17,195 nucleotides of DNA from Streptomyces roseoverticillatus (GTDB lineage Bacteria > Actinomycetota > Actinomycetes > Streptomycetales > Streptomycetaceae), in the NCBI RefSeq assembly GCF_000719265.1, contig NZ_JOFL01000045.1, forward strand, positions 1 through 17,195. The letters run 5' to 3'. The position numbers were made by a program, and so were the translations under genes. Shown piece by piece: positions 6,684 through 12,844 of this stretch; within the stretch, counting starts at the first letter, position 1, and each line of letters begins with the position of its first letter. The notes under the pieces were generated by a model, which saw only the letters and a program-made list of their open reading frames with translations, made no database searches and was not told the DNA's origin.

Positions 6684-8051
6684 GCCGACCACCGTCGCCC
6701 ACGCCGGCGGCGCGTCCGGCTCGTAGTCGGGATCGTCCTCGTTCCAGGACGAGCCCGCCCGCTGCCGGGGGAACAGGCCCACCACCGTCCGGCACGGCGG
6801 CCGCGTGCCCGGCCACGGCGTCTGCCCGTCCGTCAGGACCACGACGACATCGGGTCCGGGCCGCACCGCCAGCGCCCTCGCGAAGCCCGTGCGCAGATCC
6901 GTGCCCCCGCCGCCCACAAGCGGGATCCCCTCGGCCCGGCACAGCGGGTGCGCGATCCGCGCCGCCGCGTCGCACGGCACCACGGTGACCAGGTCACGGC
7001 GTCCGCCCACCGCACGGGAGATCGCGGTCACTTCCAGGAGCGCACTGCCCAGTTCGGCGTCGCTGACCGAGCGGGACGTGTCGATGACCACGGTGACCCG
7101 GGGCGGCCTGCGCCGCAGGCTCGGCAGCACCACGCCCGGCACCCCGGCGGAGCGCCGCGACGGCCGGCCGTAGGTGTAGTCCTCGCCCGCGCCGGAGCCG
7201 GAGACCGCCGAGCGGACCGCCGATCCCAGCAACTGCCGCCACGGCTGCGGCGGATGGAACGCCTCCTCCGCCCACCGACGCCACCCCGCCGGAGCGTTAC
7301 CCGGACGGCCGGTGATGCCCTGCGCCACCCGGAACCGGACCGCGTCCCGCTCCTGCTCGCTGAGACCGTTCGCGCCGTCCGGCCCCAGCTCCCACTCCCG
7401 CTCCACCCCGTCGGCACCGCTGCCGCAGTCCAGCCACGCCGCGTCCGCCAAGCGAGGGCCGAGCCGGAACTGACGCAGGTAGTCCTCCATGAGCTCCCCT
7501 TCGGGCAGCCCCAACGACGCCGGGTCGACGGCGCCTTCGGGCCGGACCAGCCCGTCGCCGAACGCGTCGTCGTTGATCTCGAAGTCCGCGGCGATGTTCA
7601 TCCGCAGCCGCTCCCCGGGGCCGGTCAGCCCGCGCTCCCGCGCGACGCGGTCACTGCGCCCGTGGTGGTCGCGCAGCAGGTGCGACACCTCGTGCACCCA
7701 CACCCCTGCCAGCTCCTCCACCGGCGTCCGGTCCACGAACGCCGGCGAGACGTAGCACCGCCAGTACCGGTCCACGGCCATCGTCGGCACCCGCCGCGAC
7801 GCGACCGGGTGCAGGGCGAACAGGGCCGTCGCCAGGTAGGGCCGGACCCGGGCGGCGTACAACCGGGCGGCGAAGAGCTTCTCGGCGTCCAGCGCCCGAG
7901 CTGCGTCCGGTGCCTCTGGTGCGTCCGGCGTCTCGGGCGCGTCCGGTGCAACCGGTACGGCCCGGGCCCCGGATGCGTCCGCGCCGCTCACCGTCCCTGC
8001 CGTTCCCGTCGTTCCCGACGCCCCTTGGACCCCGTGCGCGTCCCGTGTCAT
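6672..8051 (-). CDS. Metallopeptidase-like plus vWA domain protein (DUF2201 family)
   Basis: This is a 459-residue cytoplasmic protein. The first ~55 residues are a low-complexity Ala/Pro/Asp/Gly linker. A putative metallopeptidase domain follows (about 56-300) with zinc-binding HEVSH at 120-124 preceded by ELAGVWV; NIAADFEIND further on is typical of the DUF2201 N-terminal family. The C-terminal vWA-like domain (about 315-459) has a complete MIDAS: DTSRS at 324-328, Thr384 in GGGGTDL, and Asp408 in LTDGQ. Such proteins work with a MoxR AAA+ ATPase, usually in metal-dependent assembly or remodelling; the substrate is unknown. The ATG at 8051 overlaps the MoxR stop (ATGA), so the two are translationally coupled. 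The frame stays open upstream to about 9134 but that extension is the antisense-like overlap of the MoxR gene and was rejected. Confidence 0.9.
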   Translation of the reverse strand: MTRDAHGVQGASGTTGTAGTVSGADASGARAVPVAPDAPETPDAPEAPDAARALDAEKLFAARLYAARVRPYLATALFALHPVASRRVPTMAVDRYWRCYVSPAFVDRTPVEELAGVWVHEVSHLLRDHHGRSDRVARERGLTGPGERLRMNIAADFEINDDAFGDGLVRPEGAVDPASLGLPEGELMEDYLRQFRLGPRLADAAWLDCGSGADGVEREWELGPDGANGLSEQERDAVRFRVAQGITGRPGNAPAGWRRWAEEAFHPPQPWRQLLGSAVRSAVSGSGAGEDYTYGRPSRRSAGVPGVVLPSLRRRPPRVTVVIDTSRSVSDAELGSALLEVTAISRAVGGRRDLVTVVPCDAAARIAHPLCRAEGIPLVGGGGTDLRTGFARALAVRPGPDVVVVLTDGQTPWPGTRPPCRTVVGLFPRQRAGSSWNEDDPDYEPDAPPAWATVVGIGA

Positions 8052-9313
8052 CGCCGCCCCGCCTTCGCGGCCGCCGCCGACCGGTCCGCCGCGCGGTCCG
8101 CGCGCCGGGACAGCGCCACCGCCCCCGCGAGGCCCTCGATCGTGGCCGGGACGTCCCAGTCCTCGCGGCGCAGCGAGGCAAGGGTGGTCGCGGGGACGAC
8201 CACCAGGTCCGGGGCCCCGGTCGCCGTCGCCCGGGCCAGCAGCTCCCACGCCGCGTCCCAGCGAGCTTTCTCCGGGCGGCCGCGGACCGCCTCCACCACG
8301 CCGTCGAGCACGGCCTGGCGCAGGTCCCCCCGCTCGGGCAGGACGGCACCCGCAGGGTCGGCGAGCAGGGTCTCGGGGTCCGGCAGGTCCATCCGGTCCA
8401 GGGCCGCCAGCAGCTCCAGCCCTGGACCGTCCCCGACGGTGCCCCTGACCAGAAGGGACAGCACTTCCCGGGAGGAGCCGGCAGCTGTCGCGAAGGCGAT
8501 CAGGGTCAGGGCCGACTCCCAACTGCGGGGCGACGGCCAGGCGCCGCCCCGGCGCGTCTCGCTGCCCGGCAGCTGGTGCACGAGCTTGGGCCGGGCGGCG
8601 AGGAGCCCGCACACCGCGCGGCGGGCCAGATCCACGGCCTCCGGCAGCTTCTCCCGGTCGAGCCGCGGCAGTGTCGCCCGGGGCCAGGTCCCGCCGAGGC
8701 CGCGGACGACGACCTCGTGGTCGTGGGTCCACTGCAGGTGGACGAACCGGTTGGCGAGCGGCGGGCTCAGCTCCCAGCCGTCGGCGGCCGAGGACCGCGG
8801 ATTGGCGGCGGCCACGATCCGGACCCCGGGCGGCAGGCGCAGGGCGCCGATCCGCCGTTCGAGCACGAGCCGGAGCAGGGCGGCCTGGACGGCCGGCGGC
8901 GCGGTGGACAGCTCGTCGAGGAACAGCAGGCCCCGGCCGGCCCGCACCAGGCGCACCGCCCAGTCCGGCGGGGCCATCGGGACGCCCTGCTCGGCGGGAT
9001 CGTTCCCGACGACCGGCAGGCCCGAGAAGTCGGACGGTTCGTGCACGCTGGCGATCACCGTGGTCAGTGGCAGGCCCAGGGACTCGGCGAGCCGGGTCAG
9101 GGCGGCGGTCTTGCCGATGCCCGGCTCTCCCCACAGGAGGACGGGCAGGTCAGCGGCGACGGCCAGGGTCAGGGCCTCCAACTGGTCGTCGTGGCGCGGC
9201 TCGGTGGTCGTGTCGCGGAGCAGGGCCAGTAGTTCGCCGGCGACATCGAGCCGGGAGGCGCGGGCCGGGGCGGCGGGGGCGCCGCCGGCGGCAAGCAGGG
9301 TGGAAGCGGGCAT
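8048..9313 (-). CDS. MoxR-family AAA+ ATPase
   Basis: This 421-residue ATPase has an AAA+ core in the N-terminal half. Walker A GEPGIGKT is at 62-69, Walker B LLFLDE at 129-134, sensor 1 AAAN at 168-171 and an arginine-containing LANRF at 186-190. The length is longer than a minimal MoxR (about 320), with an extra helical C-terminal region. MoxR ATPases act as chaperone-like motors for vWA-domain partners, here encoded by the overlapping downstream gene. The start ATG at 9313 has AGGTGA seven bases upstream. An 85-base gap separates it from the 469-residue gene upstream on the same strand, consistent with one operon of three genes. Function beyond ATP-driven remodelling is not known for this subfamily. 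Confidence 0.93.
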   Translation of the reverse strand: MPASTLLAAGGAPAAPARASRLDVAGELLALLRDTTTEPRHDDQLEALTLAVAADLPVLLWGEPGIGKTAALTRLAESLGLPLTTVIASVHEPSDFSGLPVVGNDPAEQGVPMAPPDWAVRLVRAGRGLLFLDELSTAPPAVQAALLRLVLERRIGALRLPPGVRIVAAANPRSSAADGWELSPPLANRFVHLQWTHDHEVVVRGLGGTWPRATLPRLDREKLPEAVDLARRAVCGLLAARPKLVHQLPGSETRRGGAWPSPRSWESALTLIAFATAAGSSREVLSLLVRGTVGDGPGLELLAALDRMDLPDPETLLADPAGAVLPERGDLRQAVLDGVVEAVRGRPEKARWDAAWELLARATATGAPDLVVVPATTLASLRREDWDVPATIEGLAGAVALSRRADRAADRSAAAAKAGRR

Positions 9314-9398
9314 GTTTGATCACCTGTGGTTTCGTGGTGAGCCGACTGAGCGTTGAAGAGGGGCAGGGAGCAGAGGCCCCCGGGTCGGTGACGTCGAG

Positions 9399-10808
9399 TC
9401 AGTAGAAGGTCTTTGAGAGCCCGTCACGAGCGCCGCGGCGGCGACGACGGTCTTCGGAGCGGGTGGCGTGGCCGGACTTGGGGCCGGGGTCGATCAGCCC
9501 CGCCCTGTACAGCCCGTACGTGATCCGCCGGAGCGCGGCCGACTCCAGTTCGTCCCGCAGCGCGCCGGCACGCAGCAGCGCGTCGGGACCCAGCAGGCCC
9601 TCGACGACGGCCAGGGCACCGGCCGTGTCTCCGTGGTCCAGGCGTTCGCGCACGCCGGTGAGGCAGTGCGGGCGGCGGTGCGCCTCGTCGATCGCCCGCA
9701 GGCACGGAAGCGGCGTGCCGGTCAGTGCGACCAGCAGTTCCTCCCGCCGGATCTCGGCCGGGTCGTGGTCCAGCGGGACCAGTAACCCGTCGACCAGACC
9801 GATCCGGTGCCGGGCTCCCCGGCACTCCACGAGGCGCGGCTGTCCCGGCCCGTCCGGGGGCCGGGACGGGCCGGCCGGCGAATGGTCCGGCACCAGTGCG
9901 GAGGCGACCAGCGGATGCAGCCGGCCGGCCTCGATCGCACCGGTGCGGATCAGCTCCAGGTCGGGCAGCACCCAGGTCGCCGCGTCGGGCAGGACGGGCA
10001 GTGTGGAGGCGTCGCCGGCCTTGTCCACCTCCGCGACGCGCAGTCCGGGCGGCGCGGCGCCGTCCCCGTCCACGCCCAGGACCAGCCTGCGGCGGGCCCC
10101 GAGCCGTACGGTCACGGCACCGGTGGACCGGCCCTCGGAGCGGAGCAGGATCCCCGCCTCGGCCGCCCACCGGTCGACGGCACAGCGATACCCCTGCGGC
10201 AGAGCCCCCGGCAGCTCCAGGCCGGACGAGACGGAGTCGCCGGCCTCCGGCTGCCGGTCGGCCCCGGACCGTACCCGCAGCTCATCCGCCCTGCGCGCAT
10301 CCCACAGATGACGGTGCAGGTCGAGGCGGAAGCGCCGGTCGGGGCGGGGGTGCGGGTGATGGCGGGCACCGGGCCCGGTGTGCGCCCCGTCCCACAGCGC
10401 GAGGCTGATCCGCTGGCCGGCGTCCGCCCAGGCAGGCGGTGTCCGGACCACCAGGTGCGGCGGACACGCGGCGTCCCGCCCCGGGGTGTCGTACCGGGCC
10501 AGAGCGATGGTCAGCCCCGGCCGCAGCAGCCCGTCGGGAGCGATCCTCGGCATGTGCCAGCGCAGCAGGTCAGGCGCGAGATGGCGGAGGTCGGCCCGGA
10601 TCCGGGCCGCGAGTTCCCGGCCGTGACGGCGCGCCACGGAACGGAGGTTGAGGTCGGCGTCGATGCCTGCGGCGGCGCATGCCCCTGCCCAGTCCCCGGC
10701 ACGGCGGCGGGCGGTCGCAGACTCGATCATGGAGGGCGGCACGGCGAACTCGCGCACGCGCAGCCAGAAGGAAAGGCGGGAATCCCCTGTCGCGGTCTGA
10801 GTGAGCAT
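9399..10808 (-). CDS. Conserved-looking protein of unknown function, first gene of MoxR/vWA operon
   Basis: This 469-residue protein shows no family I can name. ATG at 10808 is preferred to the in-frame GTG at 10814, because AAGGTGA sits seven bases before the ATG but directly against the GTG. The N-terminal 90 residues are helical and contain VPPSMIESATARRRAGDWAG and DLRHLAPDLLRWHMPR. The middle is Arg/His/Asp-rich (around 155-200). Later segments such as WVLPDLELIRTGAIEAGRLHP and VECRGARHRIGLVDGLLVPLDHD suggest a globular soluble protein. The tail is strongly basic (SEDRRRRRGARDGLSKTFY). No transmembrane segment or signal peptide is visible. Position suggests it is the substrate, adaptor or regulator of the MoxR-vWA pair, by analogy with ternary vWA-MoxR systems; this is inference. 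Confidence 0.8.
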   Translation of the reverse strand: MLTQTATGDSRLSFWLRVREFAVPPSMIESATARRRAGDWAGACAAAGIDADLNLRSVARRHGRELAARIRADLRHLAPDLLRWHMPRIAPDGLLRPGLTIALARYDTPGRDAACPPHLVVRTPPAWADAGQRISLALWDGAHTGPGARHHPHPRPDRRFRLDLHRHLWDARRADELRVRSGADRQPEAGDSVSSGLELPGALPQGYRCAVDRWAAEAGILLRSEGRSTGAVTVRLGARRRLVLGVDGDGAAPPGLRVAEVDKAGDASTLPVLPDAATWVLPDLELIRTGAIEAGRLHPLVASALVPDHSPAGPSRPPDGPGQPRLVECRGARHRIGLVDGLLVPLDHDPAEIRREELLVALTGTPLPCLRAIDEAHRRPHCLTGVRERLDHGDTAGALAVVEGLLGPDALLRAGALRDELESAALRRITYGLYRAGLIDPGPKSGHATRSEDRRRRRGARDGLSKTFY

Positions 10809-10967
10809 CAGCACTCACCTTGCGCGGACGGGGCCCCCAATCTGTCACGAGAGGAAGTCATCATCGCGGCGATCGTAACGTGCCCCGTCGCGAACCCGCC
10901 AGGCATTTCCGCGGGGTGCGCACCCGCCGCCGTCCGGCATGACCGCGGACCGGCCGGCCGGTCGTTC
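10809..10967 (-). promoter_or_regulatory. Promoter region of the three-gene MoxR/vWA operon
   Basis: This 159-base spacer precedes the operon on the - strand. A TACGAT hexamer, a typical actinobacterial -10, is present near 10873-10878, but the -35 (TGGCGG, 18 bases away) is weak. A perfect 16-bp palindrome GACCGGCCGGCCGGTC at 10948-10963 lies just after the deacylase stop and could be its terminator or an operator. Confidence 0.35.
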
Positions 10968-11560
10968 TCAGCAGGCCAGGCCGGCGACGACCTCGGCGTT
11001 CGCCAACCGGGCCAGGAGCGCACCGGGGAGGATCAGCTTGCTCCGGCGCTTGCCGCTGCCGATGAGGACGTACGGAGCGGCGGCGACGGCCTCGTCGACG
11101 AGCAGGGGCCAGCCCTCCGGCAGGCCGACGGGGGTGATCCCGCCGTACTCCATGCCGGTCTCCGCCACGGCCGTGTCCATGGGGGCGAACGAGGCCTTAC
11201 GGGCGCCGAGGTGCTTGCGCACCGCCGAGTTGACGTCGACGCGTGTGGACGCGAGGGCGACGCACGCCGCGTGCGTCACCGCCCCGCCGCGTTTGGCGGC
11301 GATCACGACACAGTTCGCCGAGACGTCCACACGACACAGTTCGCCGAGACGTCCAGGGGGACGTCGTACGCCGCGCTGAAGGCCGCCGTGTCGGCCACCT
11401 CGGGGTCGGTGTCGACGACCAGCACGGACTCGGCGAGCGCGGCGTCACCCCACTGCCCGAGCGCCGTGACCACGGGCTCCGCGAGGAGGTCGGGCCGGCT
11501 CGCGGCGGGCCATGACGCGTCGAAGCGTCCGAAGGGAACGGTCGGCGAAGAGCGGATCAC
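10968..11560 (-). pseudogene. YbaK/ProX-type aminoacyl-tRNA deacylase gene, frameshifted by 26-bp duplication
   Basis: This gene would encode an editing hydrolase of the YbaK/EbsC family, which removes mischarged amino acids from tRNA (e.g. Cys or Ala from tRNA-Pro) in the cytoplasm. The N-terminal part (from GTG at 11560: SSPTVPFGRFDASWPA ... YDVPLDVSANCVV) and the C-terminal part (DVSANCVVIAAKRGGAVT ... MEYGGITPVGLPEGWPL ... PYVLIGSGKRRSKLI) lie in different frames. The switch coincides with a perfect 26-bp tandem duplication at 11304-11355, and the residues around SANCVV are encoded twice. Deleting one copy gives 567 bases, exactly 188 residues plus stop, the normal family length. All hallmark segments (AAKRG, EYGGITP, IGSG) are otherwise intact, so the lesion is recent or an assembly artefact. 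The first frame ends soon after the duplication. An upstream in-frame GTG at 11593 is a less likely start. Confidence 0.9.
11304..11355. repeat. Perfect 26-bp tandem duplication inside the deacylase gene
   Basis: Copy 1 is 11304-11329 and copy 2 is 11330-11355; the two are identical over all 26 bases, beginning CACGACACAGTTCGCC. As 26 is not a multiple of three, the extra copy shifts the deacylase frame. No target-site or element sequence is present, so slipped-strand replication is the simplest source. Confidence 0.97.
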
Positions 11561-11589
11561 GAGGTCATGGTAAGCCGTGCCCGCGCGGT

Positions 11590-11817
11590 TCACCGCGGAT
11601 CGCGCTGTGCCGGCAGCGTGCTCAGCAGGCCGGGGAAGGCTTCGTCGGACTCCTCGCGGCGCGGTGCGTTCATGCGGGACGTGCCGACGTAGTGCTGGCG
11701 TATGAGGCCGGCCTCGCGCAGCACGTGAAAGTGGTGGGTCGCGGTGGACTTGCTGACGGCAGCGCCGTGGAACAAGCCGCCGCGCCCGTGGAGCAGGCCG
11801 CTGCCCGGCCGCCTGCG
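11590..11817 (-). pseudogene. 5'-truncated ArsR-type helix-turn-helix regulator
   Basis: Only the recognition-helix half and C-terminus of a winged-helix ArsR-like regulator remain: VSKSTATHHFHVLREAGLIRQ, then VGTSRMNAPRREESDEAFPGLL and the stop at 11590. Full-length relatives of this type have about 50 further residues ahead of VSKST. Upstream in the same frame there are only some 20 residues of Gly/Arg/Leu-rich sequence (GLLHGRGGLFHG) before the TAG that ends the membrane-protein gene at 11818. No ATG or GTG start with an RBS is visible; a TTG at 11775 could give a 61-residue fragment. A deletion with its breakpoint near 11755-11760 that joined the remnant to the 3' flank of the PadR operon would explain this. 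Such a fragment lacks the N-terminal dimer helices and should not work as a normal repressor. Confidence 0.75.
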
Positions 11818-12396
11818 CTACGCGGAGGCCGCCTGTTCCCGGCGCTTGCCGCGCCACCACGCGACGGCGTACGACGCGAGGCCGGGAAGCAGGAACAGGC
11901 CCGTAGCCCACAGCGGCACGCGGAGCAGCACCGGTTCCCTTCCGATCAGGAAGAGCGCCAGGAGTACGGCCGACAGGGCGCAGGACAGCAGCATCCACCG
12001 CCACAGCGGCCAGTGCAGCACGGCCCGCCAGTACGGCGTGAACGTCATCAGCGCGCTGAAGAGGCAGACCGCCGCGACCGAGCCGGGGACCAGCCCGGCC
12101 TCGGCGGTCCAGCCGACGAGGTGGCTCCCCAGCAGCAGCGCCACGGTTCCCGCGTAGGCGTGCCGGGCGAGGAGCACAGGCGTGTTCCGCGGCGGGCGGG
12201 CCGGGTGCTCCGCGGCCCAGGTGCTCGCGAAGGCGGTCACGTCGTCCCCCACCACGACTGCCGCGCTCTTGCCGGCCCTTGCCGAGTCCTCCAGGTGTTC
12301 CTGGAGTTCGGTGAGCATGTCGTCGACGGCGTCCCGGGGTATGTCGTGGAACATCCACTCGGTACGGCAGCGGTCGAGGATCTGATCGGGCGTCAT
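11818..12396 (-). CDS. HAAS-like signalling domain membrane protein, PadR partner
   Basis: This is a 192-residue integral membrane protein. The N-terminal ~75 residues are a soluble helical region (DAVDDMLTELQEHLEDSARAGKSAAVVVGDD, then FASTWAAEH), the pattern of the HAAS/DUF1700-type domains found in membrane proteins encoded with PadR regulators. It is followed by about four hydrophobic helices (AYAGTVALLLGSHLVGW, PGSVAAVCLFSALMTF, WMLLSCALSAVLLALFL, PLWATGLFLLPGLASYAVAWW) and a short basic tail, KRREQAA. The start ATG at 12396 has GGAGGAAG five bases upstream and overlaps the PadR stop (ATGA), so the two proteins are made together. The likely role is to sense or respond to membrane stress or a ligand and relay it to PadR. 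The exact signal is unknown. Confidence 0.8.
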   Translation of the reverse strand: MTPDQILDRCRTEWMFHDIPRDAVDDMLTELQEHLEDSARAGKSAAVVVGDDVTAFASTWAAEHPARPPRNTPVLLARHAYAGTVALLLGSHLVGWTAEAGLVPGSVAAVCLFSALMTFTPYWRAVLHWPLWRWMLLSCALSAVLLALFLIGREPVLLRVPLWATGLFLLPGLASYAVAWWRGKRREQAASA

Positions 12397-12779
12397 CTGC
12401 CTTCCTCCGGTGTGTCTTCCTTCGGTGTTCCGGCCGAAAGCGCCTGGTCGACGGCCCCTCTGAAGACCAGCCAGGCCGTGCGTCCGGCTTCCAGCTCGGC
12501 CAGTCCGGCTTCCGTCGGCCGGTAGTACTTCCGCGGTGCGCCGCCCGACGGCGACGGTGCCCGGTAGGTGTCGGCCAGGCCGTTTCGTTCCATACGGGCC
12601 AGCAGTGGATAGATGCTGCCTTCGCTGACCAGCTCCAGGCCGCTCTCGCCGAGGGCCTCGACGATCTCGTAGCCGAAGCGCGGACGCTCGGCGATGAGCG
12701 CCAGCAGGCACAGGTCGAGCACTCCGCGCAGGAGTTGGCTGTGCCGCTGCTCTCTCGGCCCCGTGGGTTCCTTTCCCAT
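12393..12779 (-). CDS. PadR-family transcriptional regulator
   Basis: This 128-residue winged-helix repressor is of the short PadR type. The HTH core is at about residues 15-85: LLRGVLDLCLLALIAERPRFGYEIVEAL is the typical PadR opening, SEGSIYPLLARMERNGLAD the recognition helix, and GAPRKYYRPTEAGLAEL the wing. A C-terminal helix serves dimerisation. ATG at 12779 is the best start: the protein begins at normal family length and the codon lies at the edge of a large inverted repeat. There is no Shine-Dalgarno, so the transcript may be leaderless; the in-frame TTG at 12788 is inside the operator. The gene is coupled by ATGA overlap to a membrane protein. Autoregulation through the adjacent repeat is likely. 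Confidence 0.92.
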   Translation of the reverse strand: MGKEPTGPREQRHSQLLRGVLDLCLLALIAERPRFGYEIVEALGESGLELVSEGSIYPLLARMERNGLADTYRAPSPSGGAPRKYYRPTEAGLAELEAGRTAWLVFRGAVDQALSAGTPKEDTPEEGR

Positions 12780-12815
12780 GCGGTGCAAGATAGTTCAGGA
12801 GTATCTTGCACCGCA
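12779..12815 (-). promoter_or_regulatory. PadR operator (14-bp perfect inverted repeat) over a leaderless promoter
   Basis: TGCGGTGCAAGATA at 12779-12792 and TATCTTGCACCGCA at 12802-12815 are exact reverse complements separated by 9 bases. On the - strand TATCTT falls 8-13 bases before the ATG at 12779, the position of a -10 for a leaderless mRNA, with TTGCGG 18 bases further upstream as -35. The repeat thus covers the promoter and start codon, the expected layout for autorepression by PadR. Confidence 0.75.
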
Positions 12816-12844
12816 AGGTAATGAGGACCGGTGCTGCCGGGCGG

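Noticed and set aside
6672..9134. 820-residue continuous - strand frame extending the vWA protein upstream
   Set aside because: The upstream part overlaps the MoxR gene in another frame and is low-complexity Arg/Gly/Pro; the ATGA overlap at 8048-8051 gives the natural start.
6651..9356. Very long open frame on the + strand opposite the MoxR and vWA genes
   Set aside because: Its product is Arg/Pro-rich without recognisable motifs, while the - strand has Walker, MIDAS and HExxH motifs; it is an antisense shadow of high-GC coding DNA.
9807..11573. 588-residue + strand frame
   Set aside because: It lies antisense to the 469-residue gene and the deacylase remnant and has no RBS or motif.
11303..12811. 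502-residue - strand frame joining PadR-region sequence to the deacylase N-terminus
   Set aside because: Only its last ~85 residues are real (deacylase); the rest is an off-frame reading of the PadR, membrane-protein and ArsR sequences.
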